Origin: CAJWPI01 sp964571215
GTDB lineage: Bacteria > Pseudomonadota > Gammaproteobacteria > Magnimaribacterales > Magnimaribacteraceae
Direction: 5' to 3'
Length of the DNA stretch: 15,234 bases
Assembly: GCA_964571215.1 (NCBI GenBank)
Contig: CAZMZZ010000037.1
Span: 1 to 15,234, forward strand
Of the stretch, positions 1-7,098 are shown one piece after another (the first letter of the stretch is position 1; every line of letters begins with the position of its first letter). A program made the translations under genes and the position numbers. Below the pieces are notes generated by a model. That model saw nothing but the letters and a program-made list of their open reading frames with translations, ran no database searches and was not told the origin of the DNA.

Positions 1-339
1 GGTTATTCTGAAGTATTTAATACCTATGAATCAGCTATTATATTTTATGACGATGAGGACAATGAGGTTGAGTACAATCGTTTAAAGTGCTCACCTAAAA
101 CTAAACATTTGAATACAAATATCCAGTATTCATTTAATGCTGATATTACATTAGCAAATGTTTCAAGTTATTTTACTGTCTATCAGACTATTAAATCTAA
201 AAGCCAAATAGTTGTTGGAGGAAGGTATGAAGATGAATTTCTTCTAGAGGGAAATTGGTACTTGAAACTTAGAAAAATTTATATTGAAAATTTAGGTGAT
301 ATGACATTTCATATCAGATCAGATGTCATTAATTTATGA
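1..339 (+). CDS. SnoaL/NTF2-like protein, 5'-truncated by window edge
   Basis: The frame is open from base 1 to the TGA at 337-339 (112 residues visible), so the start lies off the left edge. The TTG at 109 is internal and is probably not the start. The visible part has the C-terminal half of a SnoaL-like (NTF2-fold) domain: a strand reading SYFTVYQTIK, then GRYEDEFLLEGNWYLKLRKI, which matches the usual 'GRYEDEF...WRF..RRI' ending of the family. Members are small cone-shaped proteins that act as cyclases, isomerases or dioxygenase small-subunit relatives; the substrate cannot be read from this fragment. Ketosteroid isomerase shares the fold, but no isomerase signature is visible. The stop overlaps an ATG at 336 (ATGA), which suggests translational coupling to the next ORF. 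Confidence 0.7.
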   Translation, partial: GYSEVFNTYESAIIFYDDEDNEVEYNRLKCSPKTKHLNTNIQYSFNADITLANVSSYFTVYQTIKSKSQIVVGGRYEDEFLLEGNWYLKLRKIYIENLGDMTFHIRSDVINL

Positions 340-512
340 CAGATAAAAAAGAGATACTTGGTTTTGAATTAGAAAGCAAAAAAATTTGGGACAGTTTTTG
401 CGATGACCATAAAGCTGCTGGGTCTCTTAGAGGGTTCGACTCCCTCCCTCTCCGCCATTTACAATTGATCAAGTTCCACAAAAAGTTTGAGATACTTTTT
501 CTTCAGGTTTAG
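336..512 (+). pseudogene. Short ORF, probable 5' stub of a gene cut at a tRNA junction
   Basis: This ORF of 58 codons starts in an ATGA overlap with the preceding gene, as a true operon member would. The first ~29 residues (MTDKKEILGFELESKKIWDS then FCDDHKAAG) have a normal protein composition. From about base 424 the frame enters a tRNA 3' end, then runs antisense into the 3' end of selO until TAG at 510-512. I read it as the start of a longer gene whose remainder was replaced at a recombination point near 415-430. No homologue is recognised. It could also be a genuine tiny protein, or a consequence of chimeric assembly. Confidence 0.4.
430..457 (+). pseudogene. 3' fragment of a tRNA (serine-type), probable att scar
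   Basis: Bases 430-434 GAGGG and 442-446 CCCTC form a perfect five-pair T stem around the loop TTCGACT (435-441). CCTCTCC (447-453), discriminator G (454) and CCA (455-457) are an acceptor 3' strand and tail. The matching 5' strand GGAGAGG, D arm and anticodon arm are absent from the preceding 90 bases, so this is not a whole tRNA. G73 and the GGAGAGG-type acceptor fit tRNA-Ser, and the bases before 430 (GGTCTCTTA) may be part of a long variable arm. A 3' tRNA piece of this kind is what integrase-mediated island insertion leaves at the distal att site. Confidence 0.7.
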
Positions 513-1926
513 GAGGTCTCATATAGTCTTGATATGAGATTTGGTTGCTGTAGGGATTGGTTAGGATAGAAAGAAGTTTCTTCATTTCAGCAAAGTCATT
601 CTCATTAGTGGCTAATGTTATTGCGTTCTCTATGAGATGATTTCTAGGTATAAAATTAGGGTTAGAAGATTGCAAAATCTTAACAAGCTCTTTGTTTGAT
701 AAATTCTGCTTTTTTATATTCCCTTTCCATTCTTTTAGCCATTCCGAGATCTCTTTTTTTTTCTTAAATTGCCCAAGAAAGATAGAAGAATCTTCATCTT
801 TTATAACCTTACTTAAAGAAGAAAAAGTAAGGGTAAAATCTGATTGATTAGAATGCATGAGTTGCAGTAACTGTTTGATTAGCTTATCTGAGTCAGGCTT
901 TTTAAAGTCTAATCCAATTTTTTTACACATTATTCTCATTAGAGATGCATTCATTTTTTTTGGAAAATTATTAATCACTTCTTGAGCTTTTTCCTCTGCC
1001 TTCTCTATTTGTTTATCAATCAAAGGTATTAGACAATTAGCAAAGCAAGTCATATTCCATTGAGCAATTAATGGCTGATTGCCGTATGCATATCTTCCAT
1101 GTGTATCAATAGAGCTGAAAACTGCAGCGGGATCGTATTCATCCATAAAAGCACAAGGGCCGTAATCTATAGTCTCACCGACTATGGAAGTATTGTCAGT
1201 ATTCATAACTCCATGAATAAAACCAACCCCCATCCATTTAGTTATCAATTCTATTTGACTTTCACAGACAACCTCTAACAAAGAAAGATATTTATTGGCA
1301 GAGTCTTGCATATCTGGAAAGTGTCTATCAATAGTATAGTCAACAAGCTTATGAAGATTATCTATCTTATTTTGAGATGCAAAGTATTCAAATGTTCCAA
1401 CTCTAATATGACTTTGAGCTACTCTTGTAAGAACTCCTCCAGGAAGTCTAGACTCCCTTAGAACCTCTTCTCCTGTTGTCACAGCAGCTAATGATCTAGT
1501 TGTGGGAATTCCTAAAGAGTTCATAGATTCACTAATTAGGTATTCTCTTATAACGGGACCAAGGGGTGATCTACCATCTCCTTGTCGAGAAAACTTTGTC
1601 TGACCTGAGCCTTTTAATTGGATATCATATTTTACGTTATCTTCAGTGTTTATTTCACCAAGCAATACAGCACGTCCATCTCCTAATTGATTAACAAAGT
1701 ATCCGAATTGATGTCCAGCGTAAGCAAGCGCTATTGGAGAAGAACCTTTAATCAATTTATTACCAGAAAATATTCTTGCTAGTTGTTCATTTGACTTCTT
1801 GTCTATTCCTAACCTCTTGCCTAATTCAACATTGAAGACAATCAATTGAGGATCTTTTACTGGTATGGGATTTATTCTTTGAAAAAAATCTTCGGGAAGT
1901 TTCTCATAAGAGTTGTTAAATAACAT
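469..1926 (-). CDS. selO: Protein adenylyltransferase SelO (YdiU family)
   Basis: SelO transfers AMP from ATP to Ser, Thr or Tyr hydroxyls of target proteins, using a pseudokinase fold with inverted nucleotide binding. At 485 residues it is of normal length. Family signatures are clear: AYAGHQFG...QLGDGRAVLLGE (residues 68-91), DIQLKGSGQTKFSRQGDGRS (101-120, with Lys105), LTRVAQSHIRVGTFEYF (166-182), HGVMNTDN (238-245) and IDYGPCAFMDEYDP (253-266). By alignment with known SelO, Asp244 is the probable catalytic base and Asn245 and Asp254 the metal ligands. The C-terminus ends CGT (Cys483), the position where eukaryotic homologues carry selenocysteine. The ATG at 1926 gives the usual N-terminus (FNNSYEKLPEDFFQR). 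It stands alone on the minus strand, divergent from the sulfotransferase; the stop lies 11 bases beyond the tRNA fragment. Confidence 0.95.
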   Translation of the reverse strand: MLFNNSYEKLPEDFFQRINPIPVKDPQLIVFNVELGKRLGIDKKSNEQLARIFSGNKLIKGSSPIALAYAGHQFGYFVNQLGDGRAVLLGEINTEDNVKYDIQLKGSGQTKFSRQGDGRSPLGPVIREYLISESMNSLGIPTTRSLAAVTTGEEVLRESRLPGGVLTRVAQSHIRVGTFEYFASQNKIDNLHKLVDYTIDRHFPDMQDSANKYLSLLEVVCESQIELITKWMGVGFIHGVMNTDNTSIVGETIDYGPCAFMDEYDPAAVFSSIDTHGRYAYGNQPLIAQWNMTCFANCLIPLIDKQIEKAEEKAQEVINNFPKKMNASLMRIMCKKIGLDFKKPDSDKLIKQLLQLMHSNQSDFTLTFSSLSKVIKDEDSSIFLGQFKKKKEISEWLKEWKGNIKKQNLSNKELVKILQSSNPNFIPRNHLIENAITLATNENDFAEMKKLLSILTNPYSNQISYQDYMRPPKPEEKVSQTFCGT

Positions 1927-1940
1927 ATTTAAATTAACTG

Positions 1941-1994
1941 TTGAATTTACTCAACTAACTAAGTTTATCAAAGATTCTTTTAGACTGATAAAAT
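1941..1994. promoter_or_regulatory. Candidate divergent promoters between selO and sulfotransferase
   Basis: The 91-bp divergent gap must carry both promoters. Rightward, TTATCA (1965-1970) and TAAAAT (1989-1994) are separated by 18 bp. Leftward, TTGATA (complement of 1966-1971) and TAAATT (complement of 1944-1949) are separated by 16 bp. The two -35 boxes overlap, so the promoters could compete. Matches are imperfect and AT-rich DNA gives such hits by chance. Confidence 0.3.
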
Positions 1995-2017
1995 CTTATT
2001 AAACATAAAAATTTTTA

Positions 2018-3151
2018 ATGGATTCTTTAATAAATGAAAATCTAGCATTATTAGGTACAAAAGAAAATCTCGGAGAGGAAGATTATCTTGAACCTTTGCA
2101 TATTCTTATCAAATCTTTGAAGGAAGAAGCAAACCTTACTTTGTTCGGATCTTTAGCTGTTATATATTTATTGAATAGTCAATTAAAAACAAGGTCTGCA
2201 ATAAATGAGTTCTTAAAAGAAAAAGAAGCTCCAACACTTTCCCCTCCTTTATTTATTATGGGTCTACCGAGATCAGGAACCACTTTTCTATTTCATTTAC
2301 TAGGTCAGGATCCCAGTCACAGAAGCCCTCGGTTTTGGGAGATACTTCATCTTTCTCCTTTTAGTTATAAAGATTCTAAACTGAAAAGAAAAACAATAAG
2401 GAGAACAAATTTTGAACTAAGTTTGTTTAACAGATTAGTCCCTGAAATGAGATTACTACATCCTATATTTTCTGACTTTCCAGAAGAATGTACACTTTTA
2501 ACAGCTTTAGGTTTGAAAAGTTATAGCTACATTTATGTAGCAAATGTTCTTTCTTATCAAGAGTACTTGATGAATGCTGACTTTACTTCTGGTTTTTTAT
2601 GGCATTCCAAGTTTTTAAAGGTCTTAGAGAGTAGAAAGAAACCTTTACGATGGCTTCTTAAAGACCCAAATCATATTGAGCATTTACCTGAAATACTTCG
2701 AATTTACCCAGAAGCAAATTTTATACATATCCACAGGGATCCAATGGAATCTGTTGGTTCAATATGTAGTATTACCTCTAAGGTTAGATCTGGGTTTGCC
2801 AAAAACATTGATAATCTAGAAATAGGAAACAATACTCTAGATTACTGGCAAAATGCTTTAAATAAGCACCTAAATGATAGAGAGAATATACCTGAAGAAA
2901 AAATTTTTAATATCCAATATTCGGACTTAATTAATGATCCACTAAAACAGGTAAGAAGAATTTATTCACATTTTGATTATGATTTAACTGAAGAGGTTGA
3001 GTTATTTATGAAATCATTTTTAACTAAACCTCCTAAATTAAAAGAAGGCAAACACAGATATAAACTAGAGGACTTTGGATTATCTTCTAAATTAGTTAAA
3101 GAAAGGCTTGATAAATACTTTAAAGAGTTTGTTGAAAGCAAAGATTCATAA
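2018..3151 (+). CDS. Sulfotransferase family protein (Sulfotransfer_3 type)
   Basis: A PAPS-dependent sulfotransferase of 377 residues that moves a sulfonate group to a hydroxyl or amine acceptor. The 5'-phosphosulfate loop is FIMGLPRSGTTFLFHLL (residues 79-95). The 3'-phosphate-binding segment is HIHRDPMESVGS (237-248), preceded by WLLKDPNHIEHL (212-223), which is typical of the family. The C-terminal HRYKLEDFGLS (residues 346-356) is also characteristic. No signal peptide or membrane span is seen, so it is probably cytosolic. The acceptor cannot be deduced; relatives act on lipids, carbohydrates and small molecules. The ATG at 2018 is the first in frame and lacks a clear Shine-Dalgarno. The next gene, a glycosyltransferase, starts 86 bp on in the same direction, which would suit a shared sulfated glycolipid or surface product (inference). 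Confidence 0.88.
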   Translation: MDSLINENLALLGTKENLGEEDYLEPLHILIKSLKEEANLTLFGSLAVIYLLNSQLKTRSAINEFLKEKEAPTLSPPLFIMGLPRSGTTFLFHLLGQDPSHRSPRFWEILHLSPFSYKDSKLKRKTIRRTNFELSLFNRLVPEMRLLHPIFSDFPEECTLLTALGLKSYSYIYVANVLSYQEYLMNADFTSGFLWHSKFLKVLESRKKPLRWLLKDPNHIEHLPEILRIYPEANFIHIHRDPMESVGSICSITSKVRSGFAKNIDNLEIGNNTLDYWQNALNKHLNDRENIPEEKIFNIQYSDLINDPLKQVRRIYSHFDYDLTEEVELFMKSFLTKPPKLKEGKHRYKLEDFGLSSKLVKERLDKYFKEFVESKDS

Positions 3152-3237
3152 ACTTAATAAGGGTAAAAATTTTTAAGAGATTTTTTCGTATCTAATTGTT
3201 TTCAGAATTCTTTCTAAATAAAAGTTAAAATTGTAGT

Positions 3238-4443
3238 GTGAAGAATGAATTCCAAATAAGTGTAGTAATTCCTGTTCTAAATGATGTTATCTCTACAAGA
3301 GAGGTGATAAAGAATTTAAATCAACAAGTCTTCCTTCCATCGGAGATAGTGTTAGTTGATTCTAGTTCAGTGGATGATGTTGAGAATTTAATCAAAGAGT
3401 TAGATTCAAATGTTCCAATTATTTATGAGCGAATAGGCAAAGCTTTTCCTTATGAAGCAACAAACAGAGGTGCAGAATTAGCAAATTATCAGTGGCTTGC
3501 TTTTTTAGATGTTACTACCTTACCAAAAAAGTCCTGGTTAAAAGACTATACAGAGATTATAAATACTAAGGATAAAGAAGTTGTCTTTGGTGTGACTCAA
3601 TATGTTGCTTATACAAGATTCCAAAGGGTTGTTAGAGCTTCTACTTATGGTGCTATAGGTCATGAGACAGCTCCCGGAAGTTTAATGCGAAAAGAGGATT
3701 TTATAAATTCCGGAAAGATTATTGAAGGTGTGCGTTCAGGAGGAGATATTGAATGGAGAGAACGTATAAAAGCAAGTAAATACAGAACTATCACTCCAAG
3801 GAAAATTTACCTTACTTATTCTGCTCTACCAACCAACTTTTTTTCTGCTATAAAAAAGTTTTTTGTATATCAGATGCATTCAGCTACTCTGAATATTCAA
3901 AATACAGTTAAGGATATTTATCTGGGCTTAGCTCTAATTCTATCTGCCATTATTATCCCAAAATGGAATTCTTTAGTTGGGTGGGAGAAGAGCCCTTTAT
4001 ATATGCCAAATATAACCAAAATCTATCTTTCTGCCCTAGTAGTCTTGTTTATTTCTACACTATTAGTAAACAGGGTATTTCTTAACAAAATCTCCAATTC
4101 CTTTTTTTCAAACATATTTAAGACACTAATCTTCTTATTTTTCTCCTTTTCAGTTTACAAGTGGAATGCAGTAATTGCAGGATGGGTTGAAGATTCTGTT
4201 TGGTATATACCCAATATAACAAAAATTTATGTTGGATCTCTTTTGTTTGCTTCTTTGGCTTATAGAGGCCTTTATTTTCCACTTCAACATAAAGTCAACC
4301 GGGAATATTTATTCCCATTTAAATGGATAGAGGTTGGTTTTATGGGGTTATTATTTGATTTAGCTAAATCTCCAGGATATTTAATTGGTTCTATCCTTAT
4401 ACCTTATAAGAGAGTTAAGGGTGTAAAAAAGAAAAAGTCTTAA
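3238..4443 (+). CDS. Family 2 glycosyltransferase with C-terminal membrane domain
   Basis: The first ~200 residues form a GT-A glycosyltransferase domain: ISVVIPVLND (7-16), IVLVDSSSVDD (37-47), ATNRGAELANYQWLAFLDVT (74-93, with LDVTT in place of the usual DxD) and SGGDIEWRERI (167-177), the acceptor-side ED/DxEW-like motif. The rest holds about four hydrophobic segments (roughly 226-241, 262-282, 291-307 and 329-345) plus a weaker one near 365-375, so the enzyme is probably anchored on the inner membrane. A motif is repeated within it: KWN...GW...YMPNITKIY at 242-263 and KWN...GW...YIPNITKIY at 308-331. The GTG at 3238 is chosen because the domain begins six residues later and no upstream ATG is in frame; there is no evident ribosome-binding site. 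Sugar donor and acceptor are unknown. Confidence 0.85.
   Translation: MKNEFQISVVIPVLNDVISTREVIKNLNQQVFLPSEIVLVDSSSVDDVENLIKELDSNVPIIYERIGKAFPYEATNRGAELANYQWLAFLDVTTLPKKSWLKDYTEIINTKDKEVVFGVTQYVAYTRFQRVVRASTYGAIGHETAPGSLMRKEDFINSGKIIEGVRSGGDIEWRERIKASKYRTITPRKIYLTYSALPTNFFSAIKKFFVYQMHSATLNIQNTVKDIYLGLALILSAIIIPKWNSLVGWEKSPLYMPNITKIYLSALVVLFISTLLVNRVFLNKISNSFFSNIFKTLIFLFFSFSVYKWNAVIAGWVEDSVWYIPNITKIYVGSLLFASLAYRGLYFPLQHKVNREYLFPFKWIEVGFMGLLFDLAKSPGYLIGSILIPYKRVKGVKKKKS
3961..4230 (+). repeat. Internal duplication in glycosyltransferase membrane domain
   Basis: Two copies of a protein-level repeat, residues 242-263 (3961-4026) and 308-331 (4159-4230), share KWN, GW, Y-x-PNITKIY and a following hydrophobic helix. 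The identical PNITKIY core in both supports duplication of a helix-loop-helix unit within the gene. The DNA of the two copies has diverged. Confidence 0.7.
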
Positions 4444-4453
4444 CTCTTTGTTA

Positions 4454-4514
4454 AAGAATAGTTCTTGAATGAAAATGCTTATAATACTGTTAGACTATCT
4501 AATTATTAGGAGGT
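4454..4514 (+). promoter_or_regulatory. Promoter, operator-like palindromes and strong RBS of the steroid operon
   Basis: A perfect -10 box TATAAT lies at 4480-4485, without a good -35 at 17 bp. Around it are three short palindromes: AAGAA-TAG-TTCTT (4454-4466), TTAGA-CTA-TCTAA (4490-4502) and CTAAT-T-ATTAG (4499-4509). The first two share 5-3-5 geometry and an ACTAT core when one is read on the other strand. They sit where a repressor could block the -35 region or the transcription start. AGGAGGT (4508-4514) is the strongest Shine-Dalgarno in the window, 6 nt before the ATG at 4521. The -10 and RBS are good matches; the operator reading is inference, and the sites do not resemble the known KstR or KstR2 operators as I remember them. 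Confidence 0.5.
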
Positions 4515-4520
4515 AGTGAG

Positions 4521-5414
4521 ATGAAAATTCAAAACTTGGCTTATATTGGTATAGAAACTAAGGATTTAAAGGCATGGAGAACATTTGGGACAAAAGTGCT
4601 TGGGTTAATGCTTTCAGATTCTGATGAAGACAACCTGTTGAAGTTTAGAATGGATGATAGGCCTTTCAGGATAGCAGCGCATAAAGGAAATAAAGAGGGT
4701 CTTCAATATGTTGGATACGAACTTCATGATAAAGAAGCTTTAGAAGAAGCTAAAAATGAACTAAAGAAAAGAAAAATAAAGTTTACTCTTGGTAAGAATA
4801 AGCAAGCCAAGCTTAGAGAAGTAGAAGAATTTATTGTTTTACAAGACCCAATTGGTACCCAAATTGAATTATTTTATGGAAGGTCTTTGGATTACCAAAG
4901 GTTTATATCTCCAGCGGGAGTTTCTTCTTTTGTGACTGGTGAGATGGGAATTGGGCACATAGTGTTGCCTGCTACAGATTTAAAAGCTAGCCACCTTTTT
5001 TACACAAAAGTTTTGGGATTTGGTGAAACAGACTTTATGCAATTTGAGATGGGCGAAGGTGAACAGCAATTTACTGCCGGTTTACATTTTCTACATTGTA
5101 ATAACCCACGACATCACACAGTAGGACTCTTTGAAGCACCTCATCCCAATGGTCTTGTTCATTTAATGATTGAGGTACCAAATATAGATGAAGTTGGATA
5201 TGCACTTGATAGGGTAAGCGAATATAGCATTCCCCTTCAATCAAGTCTTGGAAGGCATACAAATGATCGAATGATATCTTTTTACATGATATCTCCAAGT
5301 GGGTTTGCCATAGAATATGGTTGTGGTGGCTGGCAAGTAGATTGGGAAGAATATACGACCACAATAAGCCATTCCCCTTCAATCTGGGGACATAAGTTCC
5401 AAGCTCCTGATTAA
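4521..5414 (+). CDS. hsaC: Type I extradiol ring-cleavage dioxygenase, HsaC/TesB/BphC-like
   Basis: A two-domain vicinal-oxygen-chelate enzyme of 297 residues, about the length of HsaC. It would cleave the catecholic A ring of 3,4-dihydroxy-secoandrostatrienedione (3,4-DHSA) using Fe(II) and O2. The three iron ligands of the C-terminal domain are present: His146 (GHIVLP), His214 (VHLMIEV) and Glu265 (FAIEYG). The active-site segments NPRHHT (195-200), LGRHTNDRM (243-251) and Tyr255 are also in place. The tail SIWGHKF (287-293) matches the 'SLWGHDF' ending I recall from HsaC. The N-terminal domain keeps the fold but not the metal ligands, as in the family. It is the first gene of the operon, with a strong RBS, and is followed after 15 bp by ipdA. 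Other type I dioxygenases for biaryl substrates are the alternative; the context favours a steroid substrate. Confidence 0.87.
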   Translation: MKIQNLAYIGIETKDLKAWRTFGTKVLGLMLSDSDEDNLLKFRMDDRPFRIAAHKGNKEGLQYVGYELHDKEALEEAKNELKKRKIKFTLGKNKQAKLREVEEFIVLQDPIGTQIELFYGRSLDYQRFISPAGVSSFVTGEMGIGHIVLPATDLKASHLFYTKVLGFGETDFMQFEMGEGEQQFTAGLHFLHCNNPRHHTVGLFEAPHPNGLVHLMIEVPNIDEVGYALDRVSEYSIPLQSSLGRHTNDRMISFYMISPSGFAIEYGCGGWQVDWEEYTTTISHSPSIWGHKFQAPD

Positions 5415-5429
5415 ACACTTACAACTAGA

Positions 5430-6299
5430 ATGGATAAAATTTTAAGTGCTTGTGAAGCAATTTCCACAATTGAGAGTGGTATGACCATAGGTATAGGAGG
5501 ATGGGGCTCCAGACGAAAGCCTATGAGTTTAATAAGGGAATTGATAAAAACAGACAAGACAGACTTTACATTAGTGTCTTATGGAGGTCCAGATGTAGGA
5601 ATGTTATGCGCAGCAGAGAAAATAAAGAAATTAATTTTCGGTTTTGTATCTCTAGAAACTACTCCTTTAGATCCTCATTTTAGAAAAACAAGGCAAGAAG
5701 GGAAGATAGAGATTATGGAAATAGATGAAGGTATGTTGAATCTAGGACTAACTGCTGCAGGCATGCGTTTACCATTTCATGTAACTAGATCAGGGCTAGG
5801 TACTGACGCGCTAAGACTTAATCCTGACATTAAGACTATTAAGTCTCCTTATTCAGATGAAACCTTAGTAGCAATGCCTGCCATTCATCTAGATGTAGCA
5901 TTGCTTCATGTTCATGAAACTGACCCTTCAGGAAACTCTTTTATCTTTGGTCCAGATTATTTCTTTGATGAGCAATTTGCTAGAGCCGCTTCTAGGGTAA
6001 TTATTTCATCAGAAAAGATAATACAAACTGAAGAGATTAATGCTGAGAAAACTATTTGGAATAGATTTGAAAGAAGTCTTGTAACTAATATAGTTGAAGC
6101 TAAGTTTGGGGCTCATCCTACTTCTGCAGCTCCTGATTATGGTTTCGATAAAACTCATTTGGAGGAATACTCTAATTCGACAGAACCTGATTCATGGAAG
6201 AAATACTTTGATACTTTTATCAATATAAAAAACACAGAGTATATTAGGTCTGTTGGGGGTGAAAAATTTATTTCTTCTCTCGAGTTACCAGTATTTTAA
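5430..6299 (+). CDS. ipdA: IpdA, alpha subunit of ring-C-opening CoA-ester hydrolase
   Basis: IpdA and IpdB form a heteromer of the class I CoA-transferase fold. In actinobacteria it hydrolyses the last carbocyclic intermediate, COCHEA-CoA, by a retro-Claisen reaction and so opens steroid ring C. The proteobacterial counterpart is ScdL1L2 of Comamonas. The 289 residues agree with about 292 in M. tuberculosis. Signatures: SGMTIGIGGWGSRRKPM (16-32, glycine-rich CoA-binding loop), YGGPDVGMLC (51-60), FGFVSLE (70-76), IDEGML (98-103) and TSAAPDYG close to the C-terminus. Glu100 in the DEG motif is the likely counterpart of the catalytic IpdA glutamate; that residue mapping is inference. Only two bases separate the stop from ipdB, as expected for a two-subunit enzyme. 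Confidence 0.92.
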   Translation: MDKILSACEAISTIESGMTIGIGGWGSRRKPMSLIRELIKTDKTDFTLVSYGGPDVGMLCAAEKIKKLIFGFVSLETTPLDPHFRKTRQEGKIEIMEIDEGMLNLGLTAAGMRLPFHVTRSGLGTDALRLNPDIKTIKSPYSDETLVAMPAIHLDVALLHVHETDPSGNSFIFGPDYFFDEQFARAASRVIISSEKIIQTEEINAEKTIWNRFERSLVTNIVEAKFGAHPTSAAPDYGFDKTHLEEYSNSTEPDSWKKYFDTFINIKNTEYIRSVGGEKFISSLELPVF

Positions 6300-6301
6300 T
6301 A

Positions 6302-7087
6302 ATGGAAAAATTTACCCTATCAGAGTTATGTATTTGCGCCGCATCTGAAGCTTGGAGGGATGATGGAGAAGTTCTTGCAACCGGTATAGGGCTAATACCT
6401 AGATTGGCAGCTAGCTTAGCAAAATTAACTCATAGCCCAGATCTTATGATAACTGATGGAGAGGCTTATTTGGTTTCAGAACCTGTTCCAGTTGGTAGAA
6501 GAGGAGACTATACTCCCAAAATTGAAGGGTATATGAATTACTCTAGAGTGTTTCTAAATCTCTGGAAGGGTCATAGGCACGCCATGACTGGTCCTGTGCA
6601 GATTGATAAATACGGACAAACAAATATTAGTTTTATAGGTGATAACAGCAAGAAACCAAAAGCCCAACTTCTTGGTGCAAGAGGTTTTCCTGGAAATACA
6701 ATTAATCATTCCAACAGTATGTTCATTCCTAGACATAACATAAGAAGTTTTGTTGAAGGAGAGGTTGATATGGTTTCGGGACTCGGATATAACCCATCAA
6801 GAAGAATAAAAGGAATGAGAGAGGACTTCATAAATCTCAAGATAATAGTTTCTAATTTAGCAGTGTTAGACTTTAAAGGGCCAGAGCATCAGATAAGGAT
6901 CAAATCTCTTCACCCCAATGTTACTCTTCAAGAAGTTCAAGAAAATACTGGTTTTAAACTTATTGTAGATTCTGAAAATATACCTGAAACACCATTTCCT
7001 AGTGAAAATCAACTCTCAATTATCAGAGATTTTTTGGACCCCGAGAATCTAAGAGAGCAGGCTTTACCTGATAAAAGAAAACAGTAA
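6302..7087 (+). CDS. ipdB: IpdB, beta subunit of ring-C-opening CoA-ester hydrolase
   Basis: Partner of IpdA, 261 residues against about 250 in M. tuberculosis. It shows the IpdB pattern: MITDGEAYL (49-57), KIEGYMNYSRVF (73-84), GARGFPGNTINH (125-136), VDMVSGLGY (155-163) and SLHPNVTLQEVQE near residue 205. True class I CoA-transferases carry a Glu in an (S/A)ENG motif that forms the CoA thioester. Here the aligned stretch reads TDGE, placing Asp at that position, which fits hydrolase rather than transferase chemistry (inference from alignment by eye). The ATG at 6302 follows the ipdA stop directly, so translation is probably coupled. Confidence 0.92.
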   Translation: MEKFTLSELCICAASEAWRDDGEVLATGIGLIPRLAASLAKLTHSPDLMITDGEAYLVSEPVPVGRRGDYTPKIEGYMNYSRVFLNLWKGHRHAMTGPVQIDKYGQTNISFIGDNSKKPKAQLLGARGFPGNTINHSNSMFIPRHNIRSFVEGEVDMVSGLGYNPSRRIKGMREDFINLKIIVSNLAVLDFKGPEHQIRIKSLHPNVTLQEVQENTGFKLIVDSENIPETPFPSENQLSIIRDFLDPENLREQALPDKRKQ

Positions 7088-7098
7088 GAGGTACTCGT

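Noticed and set aside
109..339. Full small gene starting at TTG 109
   Set aside because: The frame is open to base 1, and residues before 109 complete the SnoaL-like domain, so this is the end of a longer gene.
1..339. Ketosteroid isomerase, given the steroid genes nearby
   Set aside because: The fold class is shared, but the visible half ends in the SnoaL-type GRYEDEF motif and no isomerase active-site residues can be identified. A tRNA scar and selO separate it from the operon.
368..457. Complete tRNA gene or tmRNA ending at the CCA
   Set aside because: The 90 bases before the CCA hold no GGAGAGG 5' acceptor strand, D arm or anticodon arm, and coding-like sequence occupies that space. The tmRNA 3' sequence differs.
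3152..3237. Terminator between the sulfotransferase and the glycosyltransferase
   Set aside because: AAAAATTTTT at 3166-3175 is a palindrome of A and T only, with no GC stem, so it is not a credible intrinsic terminator.
5071..5418. Minus-strand ORF of 115 codons inside hsaC
   Set aside because: It is antisense to a well-conserved dioxygenase domain with all its metal ligands, and the protein resembles nothing I know.
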